Made by a program: the position numbers and the translations under genes. From NCBI RefSeq assembly GCF_000012845.1, contig NC_009615.1, positions 2,571,501 through 2,635,500 on the forward strand: DNA of 64,000 nt, read 5' to 3'. The stretch is from Parabacteroides distasonis ATCC 8503 (lineage in GTDB: Bacteria; Bacteroidota; Bacteroidia; Bacteroidales; Tannerellaceae). The first letter of the stretch is position 1; every line of letters starts with the position of its first letter. A model generated the notes under the pieces. It did no database searches. It saw only the letters and a list, made by a program, of their open reading frames with translations, and was not told the DNA's origin. This document shows, in pieces, positions 28,157-38,549 of this stretch.

Positions 28157-29146
28157 TTAATGTAATAACTTTACTACCTGTTTATATAGTATTGGGCTGA
28201 AATTTAATATTTTAGTCAAAAAAATCTGTCTGCAAATAAATGACATTGGTAATGGAAGAAGATTATATCGCTTTAGTTCTGAAATGCAAAGTTCATACCC
28301 TGTATTATCATTATTTTTCACTAATCTCCTTAAATTAAATTGCACGATACCATTCATAAAATCATTTATCCAAAGCCGTAAATCGTTATCTTTTGAGGTT
28401 GCAAATGTATCGTTGAGTAGTGCCGCTACTTTCATACCATCCAATGAGCGTTTTCTTTTTTTTAGCATATCTCTCGTCACAGAATTTGATCGTATCAAAT
28501 AGTTATATGCACATATAGGATAATATTGTACTCTCTTACATTTGTACAGACATTGAAGCGTGTATACAATATCTTGCATTATTATACCATCAAAAAAAAG
28601 GATATTGTTCTTAATAAGAAAATCTTTACGAAATATAAACTGCCACACCATGCCTGAATGGTTAAATGCCTTTTTAATAAAGTCTATCCCAGACATTATA
28701 TCAGTAGGAACATGTTTTTTGCAGTCGGCCTGTGGCAATGGCAATAAGTTGTAATTTTCATCTACGTGTTGATGGTCAAACCAAAGCATATCCAGTTGGT
28801 TGTCAATGGCTGTATATAAAATTTCAGATATGGTGTTATCTACAAAAAAGTCATCACTATCTAAATATAAAATATATTTCCCATGTGCATATTCCAACCC
28901 ATGATTGCGTGCTCTGGATTGTCCGGCATTTTTTTGTGTAAGAATTTGCATATGTAGTTGTGGATTATTGTGTGCAAATTCATGTAAGATATTCAGAGTG
29001 TTGTCTTCACTTCCGTCATCAATTGCTATGATTTCAAAAGTATTATAATCAAGTCTTTGATTCAAACAACTTTCAAGGCATTTATGGATATACTTTTCCG
29101 CATTATAACATGGAATTATAATAGATGTCAATAATTCTGTATTCAT
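28157..29146 (-). CDS. Glycosyltransferase family 2
   Basis: 329 residues. GT-A start SIIIPCYNAEKYIHKCLESC, nucleotide-binding IIAIDDGSEDNTL and DxD motif YLDSDDFF. It overlaps the upstream gene by 4 bp (ATGA). AT-rich codon use like the rest of the operon's variable middle. Function beyond sugar transfer cannot be assigned. Confidence 0.9.
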   Translation of the reverse strand: MNTELLTSIIIPCYNAEKYIHKCLESCLNQRLDYNTFEIIAIDDGSEDNTLNILHEFAHNNPQLHMQILTQKNAGQSRARNHGLEYAHGKYILYLDSDDFFVDNTISEILYTAIDNQLDMLWFDHQHVDENYNLLPLPQADCKKHVPTDIMSGIDFIKKAFNHSGMVWQFIFRKDFLIKNNILFFDGIIMQDIVYTLQCLYKCKRVQYYPICAYNYLIRSNSVTRDMLKKRKRSLDGMKVAALLNDTFATSKDNDLRLWINDFMNGIVQFNLRRLVKNNDNTGYELCISELKRYNLLPLPMSFICRQIFLTKILNFSPILYKQVVKLLH

Positions 29147-30153
29147 ATTATTTTTGTTAGCAAATTTCTTATAATTGATTCGTAATCAAATCCACCGGTC
29201 TGTACTTTTTGATAGCCTTTCTCAATAAGAGTTTTAAGTTCCAGCGGATGTTCGTTATAGTATTTTACTTTCGATATCAAATTTTCAATTCCGTCATAAT
29301 AGATAACTTCGTCTTCGGCAAAGAATCCTTCAATCTCATCGTTGCGCTCAGTGAGCAAAGCGGTTTTGCAGGCAGGTATCTCGAATGTGCGTGTAGTATG
29401 CTTCTCAGGGAACCATTTTGATATGGATCCCCAAGCGTAGAGACTGCTACTAATGGCATGTACATAGTCATCTCCGAATATTCCAGAACCCAGATAATTC
29501 AGATGTTCAGATGGATGTAATTTTGCAAATTTCTCCCAACCTGGGCCGGCTAATGTTATGTTAATACCATTTTGCAACAAAACATCAATGGATTCTCGAC
29601 GGTTATCTTCATAACGTCCAATAAATGCAATTCCTTTTTTATGCTTCCATTCCACTATGGGTCGATGTAGATTTTTATTAAATCCTTGAGTAACGTACAA
29701 AACTTTATTGTTATTGCCCATTGCATGAATATAATCCTCCATCTCAAAACTTTTTGTTGTTACCATATAATCATATAATGGCATACTATTGTAGAAATTT
29801 ATAGAGCGGTTGTAGCTAAAAGCTGTATCGGGAGTATAATGTACTAATTTGCCGGTATATTTGCGGAGAACTTGAGTCGTTTTTGGGGTCAAATATATAG
29901 CTTTGTCTATCCATATCAAATCATAGTATTTTTTACAAAGGTTCTCCAATACATATTTATTAATTTTACTAACTAAGGGCCCTTTTTTATATCGAGCTCC
30001 AATAGATTGCCACAATCGCCCCATATTTCGTTTGGGTATATCCGTGTTTATCACATCCATTTCCCAATCGGATAGTATTTCATTGATTATGTCTGCCCTC
30101 ATCTTAGATGTAGAGCCGTCGTTATAGATTCCTATGTATAATATACGTTTCAT
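29143..30153 (-). CDS. CgeB-like glycosyltransferase (GT-B, group 1)
   Basis: 336 residues. N-terminal half (YIGIYNDGSTSKMRADIINE, YDLIWIDKAIYL, VHYTPDTAF) and C-terminal half (AFIGRYEDNRRESIDVLL, ITLAGPGWEKF, FEIPACKTALLTERNDEIEG) match the CgeB / Glyco_trans_1_2 layout. These enzymes are found in capsule and spore-surface loci. Stop and start overlap with the following GT2 gene by 4 bp. Confidence 0.8.
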   Translation of the reverse strand: MKRILYIGIYNDGSTSKMRADIINEILSDWEMDVINTDIPKRNMGRLWQSIGARYKKGPLVSKINKYVLENLCKKYYDLIWIDKAIYLTPKTTQVLRKYTGKLVHYTPDTAFSYNRSINFYNSMPLYDYMVTTKSFEMEDYIHAMGNNNKVLYVTQGFNKNLHRPIVEWKHKKGIAFIGRYEDNRRESIDVLLQNGINITLAGPGWEKFAKLHPSEHLNYLGSGIFGDDYVHAISSSLYAWGSISKWFPEKHTTRTFEIPACKTALLTERNDEIEGFFAEDEVIYYDGIENLISKVKYYNEHPLELKTLIEKGYQKVQTGGFDYESIIRNLLTKII

Positions 30154-30171
30154 GTAAAATAGTGTTATTAT

Positions 30172-31128
30172 TTACTTTTTGAATAGCAATTTGCGTAAAG
30201 TCATGAAGTTGTCAAAACCTATTATTTGAGATATTTGTTTCACTCGATGTGGCACGTGTTTAAGAACATATCCCGTATTTAAAGACTTGATTTCTTGTTT
30301 TGCTAAATTATAAAGATGGGGATATAAGTTTCCATAAATATAAATGAAATTTGTATATTTCATGCTGAGTATAGAGCGAGTTCTTTTACTGTTTTCATAC
30401 GTGAAGATAGTATTTCGATAGCTGCATAATGTATAAAGTATAGAAGATGCAGCTGCTTCACTCATATTTCTGCTCACACTCGCATAATTCCCAGTACGGT
30501 AATATACTTTAACGTCTGGTACATATTTAACATCTTTTGATAAAACTAAAACACGAGAAAAAAAATCACCATCTTGATTTTTGATTACAGATTCGTCCCA
30601 GCCACCTGATTGTATTACCAACTTACGAGGAGTCATGTAACATGAGGTTTGAAGCATTACACCTCTATCCCACATATCAAGTAGCAAGTCAAAGCCATGA
30701 GGATAATCTCTGTATATTCCTATGTCAAAAAAGTTACATTTATCCGTACTATTAGCGAATTTTCCCCATGAACAAAAACTCATGCAATTACCGTCGGTTT
30801 TTCTTAAAACAGAAATATGTTGCTCAACGAATTGCGTACTGATGAGGTCATCTGCATCTAAATAAATAACATAATCACCCACACTTTTCTCAAAAGCAAA
30901 ATTTCTTGCACGACAAGCTCCTGAATTAACTTGCTTATATATTTTAACCTGAGGATGGCTTTTGCTATACTCCATTGCTATTGCATAGGAATTATCTTTA
31001 CTTTCATCATCAACTACAATAACCTCAATGTTTTTGTATGTTTGATTAACACAACATTCGAGGGTCTCGATGATAAAATCTTCGGCATTATATAGTGGAA
31101 TAAGTATTGAAACTAATGGGGATTTCAT
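30172..31128 (-). CDS. Glycosyltransferase family 2
   Basis: 318 residues. SILIPLYNAEDFIIETLECC, VVVDDESKDNSYA and VIYLDADDLIS give the GT-A nucleotide-binding and metal motifs. The C-terminal part has no recognised domain. Same strand as its neighbours, 18 bp from the CgeB-like gene; the gap to the upstream GT2 gene is 57 bp. Confidence 0.9.
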   Translation of the reverse strand: MKSPLVSILIPLYNAEDFIIETLECCVNQTYKNIEVIVVDDESKDNSYAIAMEYSKSHPQVKIYKQVNSGACRARNFAFEKSVGDYVIYLDADDLISTQFVEQHISVLRKTDGNCMSFCSWGKFANSTDKCNFFDIGIYRDYPHGFDLLLDMWDRGVMLQTSCYMTPRKLVIQSGGWDESVIKNQDGDFFSRVLVLSKDVKYVPDVKVYYRTGNYASVSRNMSEAAASSILYTLCSYRNTIFTYENSKRTRSILSMKYTNFIYIYGNLYPHLYNLAKQEIKSLNTGYVLKHVPHRVKQISQIIGFDNFMTLRKLLFKK

Positions 31129-31185
31129 ATGCTTTTTTAATGCAATTGTTTATCTATATTGCTAGATTATAGTAATTTTCGTATA

Positions 31186-32163
31186 TTATTTCAATTTATT
31201 GTATAGCATATATGCCAAATAAACAATTGTACTATTATGAATCTTGAGCAAAGTCCGTTCTTTATTACTTAAATTCAGATGTTGTAACACTATAGTGTTT
31301 ATTATATTGGATATCTCTTTGCGCCATCTACACTTTTTGACGATCGGAATATCGGCTGTAACTGAACGTTGCCAAATATTTAACAGCAATTTGAGAGTTT
31401 TTGCCCGAAAAGCGTTTTTATATCCATTAGGCAAAGAGTTGGCAAATCTTAAAAAATCACAGGAAAGTTGCAATTCCTGTTGTAGTTCCCTTTCTCTTAA
31501 TGTTTTCATAATACTTCCGGCACGCGACCTGTAAAAATATAACGGGGAAGTAATGTATGCTGCTTTTTTCAAAACAGGATAATAATGGAAATAGAATAGA
31601 TTTTCTTCGTACAATCTATTTGATGGAAAACGGAAATCAGCAAAAACTTCTTTTCTGAAAAGTTTGGACCATAACGATGTTTGCAGTTGATGTGAGGCAA
31701 ATCTTTTTAAAAATTCATCTTTCCCTCCAATAGCATATTCTATATTGTCAATTTTGATGTTGTCAAACAATTGGGAATTAAAATCTTGGCCTGATACACA
31801 TTGGCACTCTACAAAATCAGCCTCCGTTTTACATAGAATGTCATACATGGTATTTATAAAACTATGATGGTATATATCGTCAGAATCGCACCATGCAATA
31901 AACTCTCCGTTTGCATTGTCAAGACCGGTGTTGCGTGCATTGGCAATTCCACCATTTTCTTTTAGGTCAATAATCCGTATACGAGAATCTTGTTCTTGAA
32001 ATTGATAAACAATTGTCCGTCCATTATCGGTTGAGGCATCATTGATTACCAGAATATCAAGATTGGTGTATGTCTGGCTTATTATACTTTTTATGCACTC
32101 AGCGATATATTTCTCTGTGTTATATAGAGGAACTATTACAGAAATCAATGGTGAAGTTTTCAT
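31186..32163 (-). CDS. Glycosyltransferase family 2
   Basis: 325 residues. SVIVPLYNTEKYIAECIKSI, LVINDASTDNGRTI and FIAWCDSDDIYH are the GT-A motifs, the last holding the DxD. A third copy of the same type of GT2 enzyme in this stretch, diverged enough that each probably adds a different residue. It begins 11 bp after the dehydrogenase stop. Confidence 0.9.
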   Translation of the reverse strand: MKTSPLISVIVPLYNTEKYIAECIKSIISQTYTNLDILVINDASTDNGRTIVYQFQEQDSRIRIIDLKENGGIANARNTGLDNANGEFIAWCDSDDIYHHSFINTMYDILCKTEADFVECQCVSGQDFNSQLFDNIKIDNIEYAIGGKDEFLKRFASHQLQTSLWSKLFRKEVFADFRFPSNRLYEENLFYFHYYPVLKKAAYITSPLYFYRSRAGSIMKTLRERELQQELQLSCDFLRFANSLPNGYKNAFRAKTLKLLLNIWQRSVTADIPIVKKCRWRKEISNIINTIVLQHLNLSNKERTLLKIHNSTIVYLAYMLYNKLK

Positions 32164-32174
32164 CTATATCAAAA

Positions 32175-33422
32175 TTAATCTCTTTTGAAAATGTCTCGGG
32201 TATAAACAAGTTCCTTGATATCGTCTAAACAATTATCATAACGGTTGGCAATAATGGCCTGGGATTGTGCTTTAAAAGCTGTGAGATCATTTACTACTTT
32301 GCTACCAAAGAAAGTGCTGCCGTCTTCAAGTGTAGGTTCATATATTATTACCTCAGCTCCTTTTGCCTTAATTCGTTTCATCACACCCTGTATGCTACTC
32401 TGACGGAAGTTGTCGCTGTTGGATTTCATTGTCAGGCGATATACTCCAATGGTGCAATGTCTTTCGTTCATTGGATTGAAATCGCCACGGTTGTAGTAAT
32501 CGTAATAACCGGCTTTCCGAAGCACTTGGTCGGCAATGAAATCTTTACGAGTTCGATTACTTTCCACAATTGCACCAATGAGATTTTCTGGGACATCCAC
32601 ATAGTTGGCCAGAAGCTGTTTTGTATCTTTCGGTAGACAATAACCACCATAACCAAAACTTGGATTGTTGTAGTGTGTGCCTATGCGTGGGTCAAGGCTG
32701 ATACCATCGATAATAGCTTTTGTATCCAGTCCTTTCATCTCAGCATACGTATCTAATTCATTGAAGTAGGAGACTCGTAGAGCCAAGTAGGTATTTGCAA
32801 ACAATTTAACCGCTTCAGCCTCGGTTAACCCCATAAACAATGTGTCTATATTTTCTTTTATAGCCCCTTCTTGTAGCAATGTTGCAAATGTATGGGCTGC
32901 ATCATCAAGGCGTGTATCATTCTCGGGACGACCGACAATAATACGGCTCGGATATAGGTTGTCATATAGCGCTTTACTTTCTCGCAGAAACTCGGGTGAG
33001 AACAAGACATTCTCGGTATTCAAGTTCTTTCTGATTTTTTCAGTAAAACCTACAGGAATAGTACTTTTAATAATCATGATTGCCGTAGGATTCACTTGTT
33101 TTACTAGTTTGATTACCTCTTCTACATGAGATGTATCGAAGTAGTTTTTTGCTGAGTCGTAATTGGTAGGGGTGGCAATAACGACAAAATCGGCATTTTT
33201 GTAGGCTTCTGATCCATCTAACGTAGCAGTTAAATCCAATGGTTTCTCGGTCAAATATTTTTCGATATATTCGTCTTGTATGGGTGATTTCCTTTGGTTG
33301 ATAGCATCTACTTTAGATTGGATTACATCTACTGCAAATACCTGATTGTGCTGCGCCAACAAAGTAGCAATACTGAGACCGACGTAACCTGTTCCAGCTA
33401 CAGCTATTTTATACTTTTTCAT
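32175..33422 (-). CDS. ugd: UDP-glucose 6-dehydrogenase-type nucleotide-sugar dehydrogenase
   Basis: 415 residues. N-terminal NAD-binding [21 protein letters not shown]-binding and catalytic region with the cysteine in [15 protein letters not shown], and the PTPTNYD motif region ([15 protein letters not shown]). It oxidises UDP-glucose to UDP-glucuronate with two NAD+. This pathway together with the second dehydrogenase in the operon suggests acidic sugars in the capsule. Confidence 0.9.
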   Translation of the reverse strand: MKKYKIAVAGTGYVGLSIATLLAQHNQVFAVDVIQSKVDAINQRKSPIQDEYIEKYLTEKPLDLTATLDGSEAYKNADFVVIATPTNYDSAKNYFDTSHVEEVIKLVKQVNPTAIMIIKSTIPVGFTEKIRKNLNTENVLFSPEFLRESKALYDNLYPSRIIVGRPENDTRLDDAAHTFATLLQEGAIKENIDTLFMGLTEAEAVKLFANTYLALRVSYFNELDTYAEMKGLDTKAIIDGISLDPRIGTHYNNPSFGYGGYCLPKDTKQLLANYVDVPENLIGAIVESNRTRKDFIADQVLRKAGYYDYYNRGDFNPMNERHCTIGVYRLTMKSNSDNFRQSSIQGVMKRIKAKGAEVIIYEPTLEDGSTFFGSKVVNDLTAFKAQSQAIIANRYDNCLDDIKELVYTRDIFKRD

Positions 33423-33487
33423 AACAATTAATTATATCTATATGATTGACATTTTGCTAAATATATATAGTTCTATTGGCAAGTTAC

Positions 33488-34738
33488 CTATCGTTTAACG
33501 CTTAGCATTTTCATAAATTCTACCCTGTTTTTATTGGAATTGTAATTATTTGACCACTTATTATATGCATTATTGCAGATTGTATCATAAAGCTCTGCAT
33601 TATTAATGTATTTTGTCAATTTAGAAATAAGTTCGTTTGATGTTGGTTCAGGCGATAATAGAATTCCATTTGATTCATCAACAACTTCAGGCAAACCACC
33701 AACGTTGGTCACTATTACAGGTATTTTATATGCAAGTTGTTCACAAACAGAAATACTTAACCCCTCCGACTCACTAAGTAATATCCCCCAATCTATATGT
33801 TTTTTTGAATAGATTTTATGTACCTCTTCATTAGACTTTGCTCCACAAAGACTTACCGTAAAATTTGGTACGTGATTTTGGACAATGAGTGTTTCTAATT
33901 TACTGCGTTCATCTCCTTCACCTATAATCTGCCAACAGACATGTATGTCTTTAAAATATTTTGCAACATCTGCCAATATGTTGTAGGTCATAGGCAGCCG
34001 CTTTACTGAATGAAGTCTGGCACATGTGAAAAATGTAATAGTTTTATGATCTTCTGATGTGGGATTGAATGTATTATATATCTTTTCGCATCCCAAATAT
34101 GAAACAGATATTTTTTCGTTGTAGGTAGGATATTGCTTTTTCATATAATTCCAGCCTTGTTCTGAACATGGGTATACATGTAGTATCTTACTTAGTGTAT
34201 ATGCTCTGATTGCATGGGAACGGAATACGACTCTTTCATCATATAAATCGTATCCATGCGCTCTGCAAGAAAAAGTCAAATGATATTTATCGCATAGCAT
34301 TGCTAACGCAAAGGTAATTTCTGAAAACCAAAATGAATAGAAAACAGTATTTTGGGAGTCAATTTCTCCATTTATCAATAATCTATTAATATATGCTTTA
34401 TAAAAAAGCGCCTTGTTGATATATCTAAGAAAAGAAAAGAATTGATACCTGTTTTTTATTCGTTTTTTTTCTTTGAATAACAATTGCAGGACAAATGGCT
34501 TGAACAAATGTCGTAAAAGGATTAAATTATTGCATGACAAGTCTTGATTGCAGAAAGTTTGGTCTATACAGAACTTCTCCGGTAAATTGACTTTTTCTCC
34601 ATTGGAGGCTTTGTTTTCCGGAAGTATTGTGATTCTATCAAACGATTTATCCATCACTTGTATTTCCGGCAATATAAAGGAGGGCTCTGTTAAACCACTT
34701 AAGGGAAATGTATCTGTAAAAAAAAGCAATGACTTCAT
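33488..34738 (-). CDS. Glycosyltransferase family 4
   Basis: 416 residues, GT-B. The C-terminal half has FFTCARLHSVKRLPMTYNIL and IGEGDERSKLETLI, and the donor site SESEGLSISVCEQLAYKIPV with the E-x7-E pattern. The N-terminal region lacks a clear glycine loop. A 65-bp gap separates it from the dehydrogenase that follows. Confidence 0.88.
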   Translation of the reverse strand: MKSLLFFTDTFPLSGLTEPSFILPEIQVMDKSFDRITILPENKASNGEKVNLPEKFCIDQTFCNQDLSCNNLILLRHLFKPFVLQLLFKEKKRIKNRYQFFSFLRYINKALFYKAYINRLLINGEIDSQNTVFYSFWFSEITFALAMLCDKYHLTFSCRAHGYDLYDERVVFRSHAIRAYTLSKILHVYPCSEQGWNYMKKQYPTYNEKISVSYLGCEKIYNTFNPTSEDHKTITFFTCARLHSVKRLPMTYNILADVAKYFKDIHVCWQIIGEGDERSKLETLIVQNHVPNFTVSLCGAKSNEEVHKIYSKKHIDWGILLSESEGLSISVCEQLAYKIPVIVTNVGGLPEVVDESNGILLSPEPTSNELISKLTKYINNAELYDTICNNAYNKWSNNYNSNKNRVEFMKMLSVKR

Positions 34739-34746
34739 GAATGAAT

Positions 34747-35637
34747 CTATGTTAGTAAATTAAGACCTAATTTTGCTTCGGAAAAAGAGCCACCATCAGA
34801 TGGTATACGATTAAGCATGATACTGTTATGGAAGTTTGTACCGCCATTATGGAGTACTATGCTTAAATTCAGGTTTAAAGCGATTGAAACTGCATCATTG
34901 TTCCAATCATTTGGTTTTCCAAATGGAAAAGCTATAACAGGGACATAATTGGGATGTTCTTTAAGAATTGTGTAATTACGTTTAATATTCTGCTCATTCC
35001 ACTCACGACTCATCATACCGAACCTTTCGTGTTCAGCTCCATGTAGGCCTATACTGAATAGCGTATCGTTTATTCCGAAAAGTTGCGCAGTTGTCAAATA
35101 TTTTGATAGATTTAATCCAAATGAATTGTAATATTCCTCAACGATAGTTCTATATTTGTTATATTCGTTTACATTTACTGTGTTACGTAACAAGTTCAAA
35201 CCTTTTATAACTTCCTGAGGGGCGTCAATCTTGTTTTGTTTATAATATGTCAGGGCATCGACCCAGCTATATTGGGCATCATCCAAGTAATCTGTGTTTA
35301 TAAAAAATGTTGCGGGAATTTGCATCTTTTTCAATATAGGCATCACTTCAAGTAACGAAGAATCCCCATCATCAAAAGTAAGTACTGCATAATTCTTGTC
35401 CAATGTATTCTTAAGACAGGCTTGTGCTTCTGAAAGTGATATGAACTCATAGCGATTTGATAAGTATCTCATGGCTTTTATAAACTTATCTAAAGAAGTC
35501 CATGTTGTAGTTAAATGTCTTTTTGGATCAAAAGCAGCACTGACTTGATGAAAATTGAAAATTGTTACACTATGCTTTATATGACTGATATATCGATAAA
35601 TTGTACTACGTATTAAAGAATGGATTAATTGTTTCAT
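34747..35637 (-). CDS. Polysaccharide deacetylase (NodB-like)
   Basis: 296 residues, carbohydrate esterase 4 type. The catalytic and metal motifs are VLTFDDGDSS (TFDDG) and SIGLHGAEHERF (H-x3-H), with AFPFGKPND as the third conserved block. Such enzymes remove N-acetyl groups from the glycan. No signal peptide is obvious, so it may act on lipid-linked or nucleotide-bound intermediates in the cytoplasm, or be membrane-associated. It overlaps the flippase gene by 4 bp. Confidence 0.87.
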   Translation of the reverse strand: MKQLIHSLIRSTIYRYISHIKHSVTIFNFHQVSAAFDPKRHLTTTWTSLDKFIKAMRYLSNRYEFISLSEAQACLKNTLDKNYAVLTFDDGDSSLLEVMPILKKMQIPATFFINTDYLDDAQYSWVDALTYYKQNKIDAPQEVIKGLNLLRNTVNVNEYNKYRTIVEEYYNSFGLNLSKYLTTAQLFGINDTLFSIGLHGAEHERFGMMSREWNEQNIKRNYTILKEHPNYVPVIAFPFGKPNDWNNDAVSIALNLNLSIVLHNGGTNFHNSIMLNRIPSDGGSFSEAKLGLNLLT

Positions 35638-37094
35638 TGGGCAAAATAGCTATTCCAGAATTTTCGAATCAAAGACCAACATATATGTAAACCATCGTTT
35701 TTTAACAATAAGTTTACCAAAATATAAATAATAAAAAATAGACCTCCTTTCAGAACGATATTAAACACATAATACCCTGTATTAAAATCAATAAATTTCC
35801 ATGAAAGCAAAATTAGAACAAATGGTACAGCATATCTAAGTATCGCTTCTAACTGTTTAATCACTGATAGTTTAATACAGGCAGTTGTAGAAAATAATGT
35901 AGGAATTATTTTGACAACACTCGCTATTGATACAGCCCAAATATAGCCCATTAAACCATAATGAAGTCCAATTGAAACTGCAATAAAAGTAATAATATTT
36001 GATACTATATTTATCCAAAGGTATAAAGTCATTCTATTTGTTGCCGTCATTACAGTGTCGAATACTACTGGTAAACATAATGAAATTGAAAATAGACCTA
36101 TTATCTTGAATATTTCAATCGCATCTACCCATTTGTCTCCGTAGAGTAATAGAATGATATCAGAGGCACAAATATACATTACTCCAGACATTAGAAATGT
36201 TAGGAAACAAATTACATTTATTAATTTCAAAACAGAGTATCGCATAGCTGGGAAATCGTCTTGCAGCTTACTTAACGAAGGAAGCATAACTCCTCGAATG
36301 GATGAAAAAGAATAGTCAACTACTAAATGATTTAATGACTGAGCTCTATTAAAGAGTCCCAAAGATGATGCTGTAAAGCTTTTTCCGATAATAAATGTGT
36401 CAAGTTGGCGAATGACCCTACTCATGAATGTTGCCAATGTCATCTTCCATCCAAATGTTACCATATCTGATACAGCCTTGAGTTGGAAGACGAGTTTGGG
36501 TCTCCAAAAGGACATAAACCATATTGAGATGGAATAGAGCAACCAACCGGAAAGATTTGAGAATACAAGTGCCCATACCCCAAAATCACACAATGCGAGT
36601 GTTATTCCCAAAATACCGGAAAAGATTCCAGAAATAAGTTTAGCGACAAAAGGCTTACGAAAATTCAATTCCCGTTGAAACAATGCGGTTTGCAGGGTTC
36701 CGAAAGAGCTGACAAAAAATGATAATGAGGTCACATAAACAATACTTTTCAGAGCCGGCATATCATAAAACCAAGCAAATACAGGAGCACAGCCAAAAAC
36801 GAGGAGAGAACAAAGGGCTCCTACAGAGATATTTATCCAAAAGATAGTAGAAGTTTCTATAATGGAAATGCTTTTTTTACGAATTACAGCACTGCTAAAG
36901 CCGAAATCCACCAAAAAATCAAGGATTGAATTGAGTACCATAGCCATACTTACCAAACCGAAATCGGCGGGGGTAAGTAATCTGGCAAGTACTAACGAAA
37001 CAATGAAATTCCTTAATTGATTCACCATTATATTAAGGAAATTCCAACTTGTCGCTTTCAGCCCTTTTGCTTTTAATTCAGAAACATTTGCCAT
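35634..37094 (-). CDS. wzx: Repeat-unit flippase (Wzx, MOP superfamily)
   Basis: 486 residues with about 12-14 membrane segments. N-terminal SWNFLNIMVNQLRNFIVSLV and LLTPADFGLVSMAMVL, VDFGFSSAVIRK, and SLTRHE-like loops place it in the polysaccharide transporter branch of the MOP superfamily. It should flip undecaprenyl-linked repeat units to the periplasm for the Wzy polymerase. The 84-bp gap to the TviB-type dehydrogenase has nothing recognisable. Confidence 0.92.
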   Translation of the reverse strand: MANVSELKAKGLKATSWNFLNIMVNQLRNFIVSLVLARLLTPADFGLVSMAMVLNSILDFLVDFGFSSAVIRKKSISIIETSTIFWINISVGALCSLLVFGCAPVFAWFYDMPALKSIVYVTSLSFFVSSFGTLQTALFQRELNFRKPFVAKLISGIFSGILGITLALCDFGVWALVFSNLSGWLLYSISIWFMSFWRPKLVFQLKAVSDMVTFGWKMTLATFMSRVIRQLDTFIIGKSFTASSLGLFNRAQSLNHLVVDYSFSSIRGVMLPSLSKLQDDFPAMRYSVLKLINVICFLTFLMSGVMYICASDIILLLYGDKWVDAIEIFKIIGLFSISLCLPVVFDTVMTATNRMTLYLWINIVSNIITFIAVSIGLHYGLMGYIWAVSIASVVKIIPTLFSTTACIKLSVIKQLEAILRYAVPFVLILLSWKFIDFNTGYYVFNIVLKGGLFFIIYILVNLLLKNDGLHICWSLIRKFWNSYFAQ

Positions 37095-37177
37095 GTATTG
37101 ACGTTTTAGTTGCTGTCAGTGGATTGAGTCACATAAAATGCAATTTTATCACTTGTATGACGGCAAGCCTTTATCTA

Positions 37178-38443
37178 TTACAATCGTCCGTCCACAATAT
37201 CACGGGGCAATAAGCCTTTAACATCGTAGATTACACCACCTTCTTTGACAAGCGATTTCACGTCTAGTTCAAGGAACTGCTTGTGGGCTACACCCAGAAT
37301 AACAGCATCGAATTTTTCGATGGGAAGTTCGGTGGTTATATCTATGCCATATTCATGTTTTACCACATCGGCATTGGCCCAAGGATCGTACACCGTAACA
37401 TTGTTGGTATACTCCTGCAAAGTAGTATAAATATCTACAATTTTGGTGTTGCGCACATCGGGGCAGTTTTCTTTGAAGGTAACACCCATCAGCAATATCT
37501 TGGCATTTTTCACCATCACACCCTTTTTGTTCATGCACTTGATGGTTTGGTTAGCCACGTATGCACCCATACCATCATTCAAGCGGCGAGCAGAAAACAT
37601 AATGCGTGGAAGTACACCATATACCTGTGCTTTTTGAATGAGATAATAAGGGTCAACACTGATACAATGACCACCTACGAGTCCAGGGTTGAGCTTAATA
37701 AAGTTCCACTTGCTTGCTGCTGCTTCAATCACATCATGCGTATCAATACCCATAGCATTGAAAATCTTGGCAAGCTCGTTCATAAAGGCAATGTTCACAT
37801 CGCGCTGTGAATTTTCGATAATTTTCGAAGCTTCGGCCACTTTGATTGAAGGGGCTTTATGCGTTCCATTTACCAATACAGCATTGTACACACTATCTAC
37901 AATATCAGCTATTTCCGGAGTAGAACCGGAAGTCACTTTTTTGATTTTCTCCACCGTGTGCTCCTTGTCTCCCGGATTGATACGTTCGGGCGAATAACCG
38001 GCAAAAAAATCTTCATTAAATTTCAGACCCGATATGCGCTCTACAACGGGAAGACACTCTTCTTCGGTTACACCGGGATAAACTGTTGATTCGTAAACTA
38101 CAATGTCGCCTTTCGAAATGACCTTTCCTACAGTTTCACTGGCACCCCAAAGCGGCTTTAAATCGGGACGATTGTTATCGTCAACCGGAGTGGGAACTGC
38201 TACCACGTAGAAATTACAATCGCGAATTTCTTCCAAATCAGTTGTACACTTGAAGCCATTTGCAATAGCATCCTGAAGCAAACAATCATCAACTTCGAGA
38301 GTTGCATCATGACCGGTCATCAAAGCATCTACACGTGCCTGGTTCATATCGAAGCCAACAGTGGCAAACTTAGTTGAAAACAGTCGGGCAAGAGGAAGTC
38401 CTACGTAACCCAAGCCTATTACGGCGATTTTTATGTTGTCCAT
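37178..38443 (-). CDS. UDP-N-acetylhexosamine dehydrogenase (TviB/WbpA type)
   Basis: 421 residues. Rossmann start AVIGLGYVGLPLARLFSTKF, substrate region VAVPTPVDDNNRPDLKPL, and the catalytic cysteine in GLVGGHCISVDPYYL. These features, notably VDPYYL after the cysteine, mark the TviB/WbpA branch that makes UDP-N-acetylhexosaminuronate, as distinct from the UDP-glucose type enzyme elsewhere in the operon. The likely product is an amino-uronic acid building block. Confidence 0.9.
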   Translation of the reverse strand: MDNIKIAVIGLGYVGLPLARLFSTKFATVGFDMNQARVDALMTGHDATLEVDDCLLQDAIANGFKCTTDLEEIRDCNFYVVAVPTPVDDNNRPDLKPLWGASETVGKVISKGDIVVYESTVYPGVTEEECLPVVERISGLKFNEDFFAGYSPERINPGDKEHTVEKIKKVTSGSTPEIADIVDSVYNAVLVNGTHKAPSIKVAEASKIIENSQRDVNIAFMNELAKIFNAMGIDTHDVIEAAASKWNFIKLNPGLVGGHCISVDPYYLIQKAQVYGVLPRIMFSARRLNDGMGAYVANQTIKCMNKKGVMVKNAKILLMGVTFKENCPDVRNTKIVDIYTTLQEYTNNVTVYDPWANADVVKHEYGIDITTELPIEKFDAVILGVAHKQFLELDVKSLVKEGGVIYDVKGLLPRDIVDGRL

Positions 38444-38549
38444 CTTTAATAAATTGGTTTAATTATTATCTCTAATTCTTAGCTCATACCTATACAAATT
38501 GATGCAAGAACCATCATTTTTATTTTCAACCACCCATAAAAGAATCAGC

